In this document: positions 16,900 to 24,805 of the stretch, in pieces
How positions within the stretch are numbered: position 1 is the stretch's first letter
How the letters are laid out: each line of letters starts with the position of its first letter
Assembly (NCBI RefSeq): GCF_036199905.1
Contig: NZ_CP108109.1
Span: 5,269,501 to 5,333,500 of the forward strand
From: Streptomyces sp. NBC_00223
GTDB lineage: Bacteria > Actinomycetota > Actinomycetes > Streptomycetales > Streptomycetaceae
Length of the DNA: 64,000 nt
Reading direction: 5' to 3'
Position numbers and translations under genes: made by a program
Notes under the pieces: model-generated
Seen by the model: the letters and a program-made list of their open reading frames with translations, nothing else
Database searches by the model: none
Told to the model about the DNA's origin: nothing

Positions 16900-17706
16900 T
16901 TACTTGCTGTCGGGCTCGCCGGTGCCGAAGATGACGAGCTCGTAGACGATGCGGGCACCGTCGCTGGTCATGGCGGGCCGGCTGTGACGCATGAACATGG
17001 AGGTCCCGCCAGCGCTGAACAGCGGACTGCTCACCCACGATGTCTTCTTCACGAGCAGCGCGTCCAGTTGGGGCCGGTACGTCTCCTCCCAGGCAGCCGC
17101 CTTGGCGGGATTCGCCTTCGGGTAGTCGAGGGACGCGCAGTCCTTGAGAAAGGCGGCCGGCCGGGGGGCGTCTTCGTAGACTTCGCAGATCACCTGCTGG
17201 AGATTGCCCTGCTCGTCTTCGAGTCCGACCACGTCGGCCAGCAACTGCTCGCCGTTCTTGAGTTTGTCCGTGAAGATCCTGTAGGACCTCCCGGTGAAGT
17301 CCTTCTTCTTCGTGGTGCTCCCCTTGGACAGGCGCCACGCGTTCTGCATCCTTGAGCGGAAGTCCACCGCCTTGTAGCCGACGGCGATCGCGACATGCTC
17401 GGTGTCCCAGCGGAAAGGCGCGCTGTCCGTGAAGGGCTTGGCGGGCCACGCGGACAGCGGCTGTCTGCCGGGCTCGGTTCGGTAACCGTCGGTGCCGCCC
17501 GGGGGTGTCGTGGGGGGAGCGGTCCCGGGTTGTATGCCGTCGTCCGGGTCCTCCGTCCGATGTACCCGGTCACCCGAGTCCTGCGCCTGGTCCAGGCCGC
17601 CGTCCAGGTCCCGAGTCTGGTGTGCGCTGCAACCAGCGACGCCGGTGGCCGCGACAAGCACGGCCACCAGCACACCGGCACGCACCGATTGCGTGAAATT
17701 GATCAT
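16900..17706 (-). CDS. Putative secreted lipoprotein of unknown function
   Basis: 268 aa. Signal peptide with a lipobox (VAGC, cysteine at residue 26), then an acidic Pro/Thr-rich linker and a domain of about 190 residues with no family I recognise. Two later cysteines (CEVYEDAPRPAAFLKDC) may pair. The ATG overlaps the stop of the upstream fragment (ATGA), so it was translated together with that gene. Confidence 0.75.
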   Translation of the reverse strand: MINFTQSVRAGVLVAVLVAATGVAGCSAHQTRDLDGGLDQAQDSGDRVHRTEDPDDGIQPGTAPPTTPPGGTDGYRTEPGRQPLSAWPAKPFTDSAPFRWDTEHVAIAVGYKAVDFRSRMQNAWRLSKGSTTKKKDFTGRSYRIFTDKLKNGEQLLADVVGLEDEQGNLQQVICEVYEDAPRPAAFLKDCASLDYPKANPAKAAAWEETYRPQLDALLVKKTSWVSSPLFSAGGTSMFMRHSRPAMTSDGARIVYELVIFGTGEPDSK

Positions 17707-17960
17707 CAGTATCCGAATCCGCAGACGCCCTGAACGTAGGTCACAGAGGGGACGAAGGCCACGGCGTCGAAAGCGACGTCGGAGTCTCCGGTGCCCGGGT
17801 CGTGCAGGTTGTCCGCCTCGACCCGCCCGCCCTTCCAGAACGGGATGCTACCCATTTCGATCCACGTGTCCTGCCCGTTGCCGCGGGTGTCCTGGTTCAG
17901 AGCCGGTGGGGTCGCCGCCGGGGTGCCGTGGTTCGCGTCCCGGTGGGGCGCGGGGTCCTT
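17706..17960 (-). pseudogene. 3' remnant of a gene with a golvesin/Xly-type C-terminal domain
   Basis: The frame is open from 18092, but only the last 80 or so codons look like protein: DTWIEMGSIPFWKGGRVEA, then DSDVAFDAVAFVPSV. The pattern (W..LG.F.F..G....V.N....V..DAV.FVP) resembles golvesin/Xly carbohydrate-binding-like C-terminal domains of secreted proteins. The codons before this are not protein-like and run into the promoter of the divergent wHTH gene. I read it as a gene cut off at about 17.96-18.0 kb, probably by insertion of the accessory island. It stays coupled (ATGA) to the lipoprotein gene. Confidence 0.5.
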
Positions 17961-17967
17961 TAAAGGA
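17956..17967. repeat. 12-bp palindrome TCCTTTAAAGGA
   Basis: Perfect palindrome, AT-rich against its surroundings, at the point where the truncated gene stops looking coding. It may mark the junction or be an operator. Confidence 0.3.
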
Positions 17968-18039
17968 ACGGGAAAGTACCTCACCTGACCGGACCCGGGG
18001 TGGGTGGTGTTGGTGGTGGTGTCGCTCGATCGGGTGAGG

Positions 18040-18051
18040 ATACGTCCGTAT
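18040..18051. promoter_or_regulatory. Inverted repeat ATACG-TC-CGTAT upstream of the wHTH gene
   Basis: Perfect 5-bp arms, 110 bp before the ATG at 18161, in the only non-coding stretch ahead of that gene. Candidate operator, possibly autoregulatory. Confidence 0.3.
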
Positions 18052-18160
18052 ATCGGATGTGTGCGGTACGTTCGGCGGCAGTAACCGCACATACGACGGC
18101 CCCCGGTGGGACTGCAATCCGCGCCGAGGGCCTGACCGTTCAGGAAGAGATCGCTTCCTT

Positions 18161-19033
18161 ATGGCTGACGCGCAGTCTAACGCGGGCCTGTCCGCGTATC
18201 CGCTTCCCGAGGGCGCGCCCCGGGCCGGGGTGATCCATGTGCGGAGTCCGCACACCGACCGTTTCACGGTGGTCGGCAACCATCTGGCCCAGCACCCGGA
18301 CCTGTCCGCCGTCGCGATCGGGCTCGGCGTGCACATTCTGTCGCTGCCGGACGGGGCATCGGTCACCGTGAAGGCGTTGACGCTGCGTTTCCGTGAGGGG
18401 GAGACGACGGTTCGGCGGGCGCTGAACGAGTTGGTGGCGGCGGGTTATCTGGAGCGGCGCCGGGTTCCGCTGGGTGGTGGCAGGTTCGCGACGCGTACGT
18501 TCGCGTACGACCGGCCCGGCCACGGGGGCGCTGAGCCGCCGGACCAGCCCGGCGGCGGGGGCGTACGGCCTACGGCCGGCCCGGCCCCCGTACCCCTGCG
18601 GCGGGGGACGCCCACCGTGGCTGCGAGGCCGGCTACAGCACTCGCGCACCCGGCGCCCGTCAGCGGGCCCGCCGCTGAGATCCTTGCCCGGTTACGCCTC
18701 ACTGACTCGCGGCTGCTGCTGTCCGCACGCGATGTGCTCGCCCTTGCTCCGGCTGTGGACACGTGGCTGGCCCGTGCGGCCACGGCCGCGCAGATCGTCC
18801 GCACGCTGACTGCGAGCCTTCCGCCGCAGCAAGTACCCATCCACCACCCCGCCCGCTTCCTGGACTACCGCCTCACCACCCACCTCCCGCCACCGCTCCC
18901 GGCCACGCCGGGGCCTGTGGCCGCCGACCGTCCGCCGCCCCTGATCACCTGCGACGGCTGCGACCGCGCGATCCGCTCCCACGACCCGGCTGCCCGCTGC
19001 GTTGACTGCCGCGTCGGCCACCGGGCCGGTTGA
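18161..19033 (+). CDS. Winged-helix DNA-binding protein with C-terminal zinc finger
   Basis: 290 aa from ATG 18161 (GGAAGAG about 12 nt upstream). The N-terminal 115 residues form a wHTH (FTVVGNHLAQHPDLSAVAIGLGVH, REGETTVRRALNELVAAGYLERR) of a type common in actinomycete accessory regions. A Pro-rich linker and a helical part follow, then a zinc-binding pair CDGC...CVDC at the C-terminus. No enzymatic domain. Likely a regulator of the island or a replication-like DNA binder. Confidence 0.75.
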   Translation: MADAQSNAGLSAYPLPEGAPRAGVIHVRSPHTDRFTVVGNHLAQHPDLSAVAIGLGVHILSLPDGASVTVKALTLRFREGETTVRRALNELVAAGYLERRRVPLGGGRFATRTFAYDRPGHGGAEPPDQPGGGGVRPTAGPAPVPLRRGTPTVAARPATALAHPAPVSGPAAEILARLRLTDSRLLLSARDVLALAPAVDTWLARAATAAQIVRTLTASLPPQQVPIHHPARFLDYRLTTHLPPPLPATPGPVAADRPPPLITCDGCDRAIRSHDPAARCVDCRVGHRAG

Positions 19034-19075
19034 CGGCGGCGTCGGGCCGAGTGCTGCCACGCGCGCGTCCCGGTC

Positions 19076-21493
19076 TCAGTCCCCGTCTGCGGCTAACTGC
19101 TGGGTGATGTGGTTGCGGGTGTGGGTGGCTCGGGGGTCGTTGTATGGGGTGAGGTGGGTGAGGGCTTGGGTCCAGTGGTGGTGGGCGGTGGTGGGGTCGG
19201 TGGGGTGGAGTGCGGTGGCCAGGGCGTCGAGTTCGAGTGCGTGCTGCCAGGTGTCGCCGAGCTGTTGGTGGACGGCGGCGGCCTGGCGGTGGAAGTCGAC
19301 GGCTTCGTCGGGGCGGTTGAGGTGGAGGTAGGTCTGTCCGGTGCCGCGCCAGGCGAGTGCTTCGCGGCTGCGGTCACCGAGGCGCCGGTGGAGCATCGCG
19401 GACCGCTGGTAGGAGGCCAGCGCTTCGCCGTACTGGCCCGCGGCCTGCTGGGCGTTGCCGAGGGTGATCAGCCAGAAGCCTTCCAGCGTGTGGTCACGGA
19501 GGCTGAGTGCGATCTCCACTGCCTCCTGTGCGGAGCGCAGCGCCTGGTCAGTTTCCCCCTGCTCGATGTGGAGTTCGGCAGCGAGAAACAGGATCTCGCC
19601 CTCGCCACTTCGATCGTGCAAGGACCGGCGGGCGGCCAGGGCCTGCTGGATGACGGCGGCGGCTTCGGTGAGGTGCCCGGCGCTCAGGTGTGTCCCGGCG
19701 AGGTTGGTCAGGGCAGTTGCGGCCCAGTGCGCACTGCCCAGTTGTCGAAAGAGGTCGGCTGCCTGCTCGAAGTGTTCCGACGCGTCGTCGAGTTGTCGGG
19801 TGCGGAGGTGGACCAGGCCGATGAGGTTGAGGGCGTTTGCTTCGTCGAGCCGGTTGCCGAGGGTGCGGGAGATCTCCAGGGCTCTGCGGAGGTGGTCGAG
19901 GCTCTCGTCCAGGCGGTTGGCTGCCCGGTAAGCCATGCCGAGGTCCATGAGCAGGAGCGTCTGGGCACTGTGGTCGTCCAGGCGCTGTGCCGCCGCGAGG
20001 CCGGTCTGTCCTGTTCGGGTCCAGTCGGTGACGGGAGCGGAGGGTGGCAGGGCGTTCCACAGGACGGTGGCGAGTTGCCAGGTGAGACGGTCGAGTCCGG
20101 CTGCTGCGGCGGCCCGGACCGCGTGCAGGGCGTTGGTGTACTCGCGTTCTGCCCAGTCCACGGCGGTGTCGTAGTCGGTGAACGTCAACGGCCCCACGTC
20201 GGGCTCGGGTTCGCCGAGGGGCAGGTGGTCTTCCGCGGGTTCGATCCAGGTCTGGGCGGCGTCGGCGGTGTGCAGGTACCAGTGCAGGACACGGACGAGG
20301 GCGGCTTCGCGTTGGTCGGGGGGTTCGTCGTGGTGGGCCTGGTCGGTGGCGTAGGCGCGGAGGAGGTCGTGGAACTGGTAGCGGTCGGGCGCGGTCTGCT
20401 CCAGTAGGTGGGCGCCGGTGAGGTTGTCGAGGAGCTGGCGGGTGCGGGTGGGGGTGAGTCCGGCGAGGGCTGCGGCGGCGTGGAGGCTGAAGTCGGGGCC
20501 GGGGTGGAGGCCCAGGAGGCGGAAGAGGCGGGCGGTGGGGGCGGGCAGGGCGCGGTAGGACCAGGTGAAGACGGTGCGGACGGCGTCGGCTTCTTCGTCG
20601 TCTCCGGTGCTGAGGGTGTCCCAGAGTGCGGATTCGTCGCGCAGGTCGGTGATGAGGTCGTCCAGGCGCAGGTGGGGGTGGGTGGCGGCGCGTTCGGCGG
20701 CGATCCGCAGAGCAAGGGGGAGGCGGGCGCACAGCCGGGCGAGTTCGGTCAGCTTGTCCTGGTCGTCCTCGGGCCGGTACCCGGCGGTCACGGCCCGCAG
20801 CAGCGCGACGGCCTCGGGTTCGGGGAGGGTGCCCAGGGTGAGGCGGCGGGCTCCGTCGCGTATGGCCAGCCCGGTCAGGCGGCTGCGGCTGGTGACCACG
20901 ACAAGGCTGTCCCCGGTGCCGGGCAGCAGCGGGCGGACCTGGGCGGCGGTGGCCGCGTTGTCCAGGAGGACCAGCATGCGGCGCCCGGCCAGCAGCGAAC
21001 GGTACAGGCCGGCGGCGTCGTCCACATCCTGCGGCACCTCGGCGGCGGGTACGCCGAGCGCGCGCAGGAAGCCGCGTAACGCCTGGGCGGGGGTGACGGG
21101 CTCGCCGGGGTCGTAGCCGCGCAGGTTCACATACAGCTGCCCGTCGGGGAAACGGTCACTGACCTGATGCGCCCAGTGCAACGCCAGCGACGTCTTGCCC
21201 GCACCGGCCGTACCGGCGATCACGTAGACCGACAGCACCAGCGCACTGCCGTCCCGGCCCGCCAGCACCGCATCGAGCTGGCCGAGTTCGCTGGACCGGT
21301 TGACGAAACCGTGTATGTCGGCGGGGAGTTGCCGTGGAGTCGGGCCGGGGGCACCGGCCCGCCCGGAACTGTCGGGACCGTGGAAGTGAATGCCACCAGT
21401 GACGTTCCCGGCCTGCACGGTGTCACGCGACGACCCCGACAGATCATTCGACGACACAGAAGGACGGCCCTCACCGTCCCGCGGGGTACTCAA
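19076..21493 (-). CDS. STAND NTPase: NB-ARC with C-terminal TPR array
   Basis: 805 aa. P-loop GTAGAGKTS (94-101), Walker B RMLVLLDNA, VVVTSRSRL sensor and a LPLAL (GxP) motif define an NB-ARC ATPase; the second half is a TPR superhelix (from about residue 440). It is like the back half of AfsR but without the SARP DNA-binding domain. The N-terminus holds only a short Gly-rich element, VQAGNVTGGIHFHG (26-39), of the sort found ahead of actinomycete NB-ARC domains and suspected of homotypic assembly. Start is TTG 21493, 3 bp after the stop of DUF6879 copy 1, so co-translation is likely. STAND proteins sense a ligand by their repeats and oligomerise; what this one triggers is unknown. Confidence 0.9.
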   Translation of the reverse strand: MSTPRDGEGRPSVSSNDLSGSSRDTVQAGNVTGGIHFHGPDSSGRAGAPGPTPRQLPADIHGFVNRSSELGQLDAVLAGRDGSALVLSVYVIAGTAGAGKTSLALHWAHQVSDRFPDGQLYVNLRGYDPGEPVTPAQALRGFLRALGVPAAEVPQDVDDAAGLYRSLLAGRRMLVLLDNAATAAQVRPLLPGTGDSLVVVTSRSRLTGLAIRDGARRLTLGTLPEPEAVALLRAVTAGYRPEDDQDKLTELARLCARLPLALRIAAERAATHPHLRLDDLITDLRDESALWDTLSTGDDEEADAVRTVFTWSYRALPAPTARLFRLLGLHPGPDFSLHAAAALAGLTPTRTRQLLDNLTGAHLLEQTAPDRYQFHDLLRAYATDQAHHDEPPDQREAALVRVLHWYLHTADAAQTWIEPAEDHLPLGEPEPDVGPLTFTDYDTAVDWAEREYTNALHAVRAAAAAGLDRLTWQLATVLWNALPPSAPVTDWTRTGQTGLAAAQRLDDHSAQTLLLMDLGMAYRAANRLDESLDHLRRALEISRTLGNRLDEANALNLIGLVHLRTRQLDDASEHFEQAADLFRQLGSAHWAATALTNLAGTHLSAGHLTEAAAVIQQALAARRSLHDRSGEGEILFLAAELHIEQGETDQALRSAQEAVEIALSLRDHTLEGFWLITLGNAQQAAGQYGEALASYQRSAMLHRRLGDRSREALAWRGTGQTYLHLNRPDEAVDFHRQAAAVHQQLGDTWQHALELDALATALHPTDPTTAHHHWTQALTHLTPYNDPRATHTRNHITQQLAADGD

Positions 21494-21496
21494 CGT

Positions 21497-22129
21497 TCAC
21501 TCAGCTCTGCTCAAAACTGGCGGCGGAAGGGGGGCCACTGCGCGGTCGAAGTACGAGGCCAGATCCTCGCCGGCCGCATAGAGCTCTCGCACATAGGCTG
21601 CCCATGGGCCCACCACGCCAGGATCGGTGTAACGAATCGCGCCGTCCGGCACCCCGGCGTCGGTATACAGCACGCGGTAGAGGGTGCGCTCATCAAGGAT
21701 CGTCAACTCCGGCAGCAGACCCCCGGTTTCAGCGGCGGCAACTGCTGCCACGGGCAGGACACGAACTCGCTGCCCGTATTCCGCAGCCATCCGCAGGTAG
21801 TGCAACTCCCACTGGACGTACGGCGTCAGCGGCTCCTCGACCACACGCACCCGGTGGAAGATCGACCCACGACGCTCGTCGTCAAGCGCGGCCTCGCGCA
21901 GAGCACCGCGCGCGTCCTCGTTGAGGCGAAGGGCTTCCTGCCAGTCACCGCGGAGCAGCGCGTCCCAACTCTGGTCGTCCTGTTCCTCGAAGTGCTGGAG
22001 CCGTTCGAGCTTCCACGAGTCGCCGTTGTGGATCGCCGCATCGCGTTCCGCGAAGTCACGTTGGTACTCGGCGTTGGTGAGCCGTTCCCCCCGCTCTGTG
22101 GGAAGGACGGAGGGACGGAGTTCACGCAT
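21497..22129 (-). CDS. DUF6879 family protein, copy 1
   Basis: 210 aa. Conserved blocks: WKLERLQHFEE, HRVRVVEEPLTPYVQWEL, ELTILDERTLYRVLYTDAG and GPWAAYVRELYAAGEDL. I recognise the family as an actinomycete protein of unknown function; no catalytic motif is certain. The start ATG 22129 lies inside the end of its 89-aa partner gene (ATGCGTGA, 8-bp overlap), and its stop is 3 bp before the STAND start. Partner, DUF6879 and STAND therefore form one coupled unit. Confidence 0.82.
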   Translation of the reverse strand: MRELRPSVLPTERGERLTNAEYQRDFAERDAAIHNGDSWKLERLQHFEEQDDQSWDALLRGDWQEALRLNEDARGALREAALDDERRGSIFHRVRVVEEPLTPYVQWELHYLRMAAEYGQRVRVLPVAAVAAAETGGLLPELTILDERTLYRVLYTDAGVPDGAIRYTDPGVVGPWAAYVRELYAAGEDLASYFDRAVAPLPPPVLSRAE

Positions 22130-22391
22130 CGGGAATGTCCACTTTCGCCGCACTGAGCATGTTGCCCGGGATGACGACCAGCCGTTCGCCCGCAGCGAGG
22201 CCCACGCCTTCCGGCAAGCGCGGCCGGTAGACGTCGGTGAGGTCCGTGCCGATCACCACGATGTCACCATTGTCGAGCTGCCAGATGTCCGGGCACTGAT
22301 TCTTGTCCTTGGAGTTGCCCAGCTCTTCCGCCGACTTGCCCAGCCTGCGTTCGAATAACGCGGACGGATCGGCTTCCCACGCCTGTGCCAT
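22122..22391 (-). CDS. 89-aa partner of DUF6879, copy 1
   Basis: 89 aa, ATG 22391 with AGGGGG 7 nt upstream. Sequence WEADPSALFERRLGKSAEEL, then CPDIWQLDNGDIVVIG, LPEGVGL and ERLVVIPGNMLSAAK. A small single-domain protein, always upstream of and overlapping DUF6879 here, so a likely physical partner. No named domain known to me. Confidence 0.8.
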   Translation of the reverse strand: MAQAWEADPSALFERRLGKSAEELGNSKDKNQCPDIWQLDNGDIVVIGTDLTDVYRPRLPEGVGLAAGERLVVIPGNMLSAAKVDIPDA

Positions 22392-22394
22392 TCC

Positions 22395-22445
22395 TGCCCC
22401 CTGGATCGCTACGGAACGTTGCTCCCACGATACCGGGGGTATCCA
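22395..22445 (-). promoter_or_regulatory. Conserved promoter/leader of DUF6879 module 1
   Basis: The minus-strand stretch GTATnGTnGGnGCnACG, then CCGTAGCnATCC, is shared with the same position ahead of modules 2 (about 23611-23661) and 3 (about 29418-29469). This conservation outside genes points to a shared -10/start region or leader. Confidence 0.45.
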
Positions 22446-22504
22446 GCACTTCCCAGGTCCCCCGCACGACCTTCATGGGCCCAGTTGGCGTCGGCCGAGC
22501 ACGG

Positions 22505-22529
22505 CCCCTCGGGTGTTCCGCCCGAGGGG
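22505..22529 (-). terminator. Hairpin between DUF6879 modules 1 and 2
   Basis: CCCCTCGGG / CCCGAGGGG, 9-bp perfect stem with a 7-nt loop, between the end of copy 2 and the promoter of copy 1. Likely terminator of module 2. Confidence 0.5.
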
Positions 22530-22712
22530 AGGCTGGGTTCGTCGGGGCTACCGCGGGTTTTCCGCCCATGGCGTCTTCTTCTTTGAGCATCGCGTCCGGG
22601 CGAGGCCGGTACAGGGGCTCATGGGATGCGCGACGCCCCGCTGAACCGCTTCGTTCAGTGGCGCATTGGAAGAATCCGCTGGGCGGGCCGTCGTTTCGGT
22701 TCGAGGGGTCGA

Positions 22713-23345
22713 TCACATACTCAGCACCGGTGGCGGGAGGGGTGCCACCACACGGTGGAAGTAGGACTCCACGTCTTCACCGGCCGCGTACAACTCCCTG
22801 ATGTACACCGCCCAAGGGCCGACGACAGCGGGATCGGTGTAACGGATCGCGCCGTCCGGCACCCCGGCGTCGGTATACAGCACGCGGTAGAGGGTGCGCT
22901 CATCGAGGATCGTCAACTCGGGTAGTAGACCATCGGATTCGGCGGCGGCAATCGCCGATGAAGGCAGCACGCGAACCCGCTGCCCGTACTGCGCCTGCTG
23001 CCTGAGCGAGTGCAACTCCCACTGCACGTAGGGAGTCAGCGGCTCCTCGACCACACGCACCCGGTGGAAGACCGAGCCCCGACGCTCGTCGTCAAGCGCG
23101 GCCTCGCGCAGGGCGTCGTGGCGCTCCTCGAACAGGCGGAGAGCTTCTTCCCAGTCGCCCCGGCGCAGGGCATCCCGGCTGGGACTGCCCACCTCCTCGA
23201 AGTGCTGGAGCCGTTCGAGCTTCCACGAATCGCCGTTGTGGATGGCCGCGTCGCGTTCCCCGAAGTCGCGCCTGTAGTCGGCCCGGGTGAGCCGTTCGCC
23301 CTGCCCCCGGGCAAAACCGGGGGCAGGGACTTGGAGATCAGACAT
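22713..23345 (-). CDS. DUF6879 family protein, copy 2
   Basis: 210 aa, same length as copies 1 and 3 and nearly identical to copy 1 over the C-terminal half, down to DNA level (for example around 22850-22915). The start ATG 23345 (MSDLQVP) sits in the partner stop by the same 8-bp overlap; the longer frame to 23411 is only readthrough. Its own stop is followed by about 180 bp without a STAND gene, then a hairpin. Confidence 0.8.
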   Translation of the reverse strand: MSDLQVPAPGFARGQGERLTRADYRRDFGERDAAIHNGDSWKLERLQHFEEVGSPSRDALRRGDWEEALRLFEERHDALREAALDDERRGSVFHRVRVVEEPLTPYVQWELHSLRQQAQYGQRVRVLPSSAIAAAESDGLLPELTILDERTLYRVLYTDAGVPDGAIRYTDPAVVGPWAVYIRELYAAGEDVESYFHRVVAPLPPPVLSM

Positions 23346-23607
23346 CGGGAATATCCGCCTTCGCCGCGCTGAGCAAGTTGCCGGGAATGACGACCAGCCG
23401 TTCACCCGCACCCAGCGCGACGCCGTTCGGCAGGCGGGCGGCGTACTCGGCGGTGAGGTCCCGGCCGATCACCACGATGTCACCGTTGCTGAGCTGCCAG
23501 ATGTCCGGGCACTCGTCCTTGCCGTCGGAATTGCCCAGCTCCTGGGCCGACTTGCCCAGCCTGCGTTCGAATAACGCGGACGGATCGGCCTCCCACGCCT
23601 GTGTCAC
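23338..23607 (-). CDS. 89-aa partner of DUF6879, copy 2
   Basis: 89 aa from GTG 23607, aligned with ATG 22391 of copy 1 and with the same AGGGGG ribosome site; the frame is open to 23928, but that part is not homologous. Same blocks as copy 1 (ALFERRLGKSAQELG, CPDIWQLSNGDIVVIG, ERLVVIPGNLLSAAK). Confidence 0.78.
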   Translation of the reverse strand: MTQAWEADPSALFERRLGKSAQELGNSDGKDECPDIWQLSNGDIVVIGRDLTAEYAARLPNGVALGAGERLVVIPGNLLSAAKADIPDV

Positions 23608-23723
23608 TTCTGCCCCCTGGATCGCTACGGACCGTCGCCCCAACAATACTTGGAGTACCGAACGCTTCCCAGGCACCCGCACGGCCTTCATGCGCCCAGT
23701 TGGCGCCGGCCGAGCACGGCCCC

Positions 23724-23741
23724 TCGGGCGCTTTCGCCCGA
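23724..23741 (-). terminator. Hairpin upstream of module 2
   Basis: TCGGGCG-CTTT-CGCCCGA, 7-bp stem; the counterpart of the hairpin at 22505-22529 in the duplicated unit. Confidence 0.4.
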
Positions 23742-23809
23742 ACGGAGGCTGGGTTCGTCGTCTGGACCGCTCCACCATCGGGCGGGGCTGAAAAAACGAA
23801 GCTGCGTCC

Positions 23810-23992
23810 TCATCTGAAAAAGTGCTGGACCATCCCACCTCGGGCGAATGCGGAGTTCGCAGCCCGGTGGAAGATGCGCTGGCCGTCTGTGTCCGGCTCC
23901 ATGACCCGGCATGTCCGGTGGTGTGCATGGTCGAGAAGCCCTACCAGCTCCTCGGCCATGCCCGTGACCCGCTCCCGGCCCGCCCTGTTCAC
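23810..23992 (-). CDS. Possible small protein in the 23608-24031 gap
   Basis: 60 aa if started at GTG 23992, 50 from ATG near 23962. The stretch LVGLLDHAHHRTCRVMEPDT looks protein-like, but there is no clear ribosome site and no family is recognised. It may be a decayed gene. The rest of 23608-24031 holds only the module 2 promoter and a hairpin. Confidence 0.3.
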   Translation of the reverse strand: MNRAGRERVTGMAEELVGLLDHAHHRTCRVMEPDTDGQRIFHRAANSAFARGGMVQHFFR

Positions 23993-24031
23993 GACGCCGG
24001 CCAGGACCGGGAGTTCATCCGCTGCGACACG

Positions 24032-24805
24032 CTACTGGAAGTACGCCAGAATCCGGCCGAGTTCGTAACCGCGGTCCGAGCCGGGCGGGACGTTCCGGTT
24101 CAGTTGGCGCAGTCTCCTCAGGGTGTTGTTGTCCACCAGGTTCTCTCCCCCCGCCTCGACGATGCGCCGCAGGCCCCGGAGGGCCCAGTACTGGCCGAAC
24201 GGCTTGTCCTCGTGGTCGATGAGACTGTCCACCAACGGGATCAGCAGGGCAGTATCGGGGCGGACGTACAGGGAGACGTAAGCCGTGAGCCGCGTTCCCC
24301 GGCTCCGACTCGCCAGGTTGGCCGCGAGATCGGCTTCCTCGCCACCCTCGACGGCGGAGATCATCCTCCCGACCACGGTCGTCATCGCGTTCGTACGGGA
24401 CTCGCCCGGCGGCAGGGAAGCCCTGAGGCGGTCGTACTCCTCCGCGAGTTCCGCCAGGGCGGCGTTGCCGCCTGCGGCCCTGGCGTCCTGCCGAGCCAGT
24501 TCCCGCGCCTCGCCCGTCTCAGCGAGGCGCCGTGCGCTCTGCGTCTCGCCGGTGAGTTCGTCCAGCCGTCTTTCCATGTCGCGGTATTCGAATCCGCCGA
24601 ACGGGGTCTGGACCGACTTGAACAACCCGTCGAGCCAGGGGATCACCCCCACGACCAGCAGCCCGACCGTGATCAGATCGATCTTTAGATGCGGCCACAC
24701 CACATGGACCACGCCGACCACGATGGCCGTCGAGGTCAGCACGGCTTTCGTCACCAGCCGGCCTCGGTGCGAAGCACCCACGCTCGCAGAAGGCTCCTCG
24801 CTCAT
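24032..24805 (-). CDS. Membrane-anchored protein of unknown function
   Basis: 257 aa. Two hydrophobic helices near the N-terminus (about residues 19-37 and 43-62), then a coiled-coil-like stretch (YRDMERRLDELTGETQ...) and a soluble helical domain with repeated leucine-rich helices (VDSLIDHEDKPFGQYWALRGL). No catalytic motif. It lies alone between module 2 and the DUF397 operon, same strand. Confidence 0.65.
   Translation of the reverse strand: MSEEPSASVGASHRGRLVTKAVLTSTAIVVGVVHVVWPHLKIDLITVGLLVVGVIPWLDGLFKSVQTPFGGFEYRDMERRLDELTGETQSARRLAETGEARELARQDARAAGGNAALAELAEEYDRLRASLPPGESRTNAMTTVVGRMISAVEGGEEADLAANLASRSRGTRLTAYVSLYVRPDTALLIPLVDSLIDHEDKPFGQYWALRGLRRIVEAGGENLVDNNTLRRLRQLNRNVPPGSDRGYELGRILAYFQ

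Larger units (their letters stand above)
21497..23760. repeat. 1,216-bp tandem duplication of the DUF6879 module
   Basis: Matching points (gene ends 21497/22713, starts 22129/23345, partner starts 22391/23607, hairpins near 22505/23720) are all 1,215-1,216 bp apart. The upstream non-coding 170 bp is included, so the unit copied was promoter plus both genes. Confidence 0.85.

Noticed and set aside
13232-17449. 1405-aa open frame on the minus strand
   Set aside because: Antisense of the MMPL gene and out of frame with the regulator and lipoprotein genes; no domain, repetitive Arg/Gly/His composition.
18059-18160. N-terminal extension of the wHTH protein
   Set aside because: The residues are Cys/Arg/Gly-rich without family likeness; ATG 18161 has a ribosome site.
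22501-22560. Hairpin with GGTTCGT-like stretch, considered as tRNA or attachment site
   Set aside because: No acceptor or anticodon stems; it is part of the duplicated module spacer.
22264-23928. Long upstream extensions of the DUF6879 partner frames
   Set aside because: The three module copies share sequence only from ATG/GTG 22391, 23607 and 29470 onward; upstream residues are not conserved.
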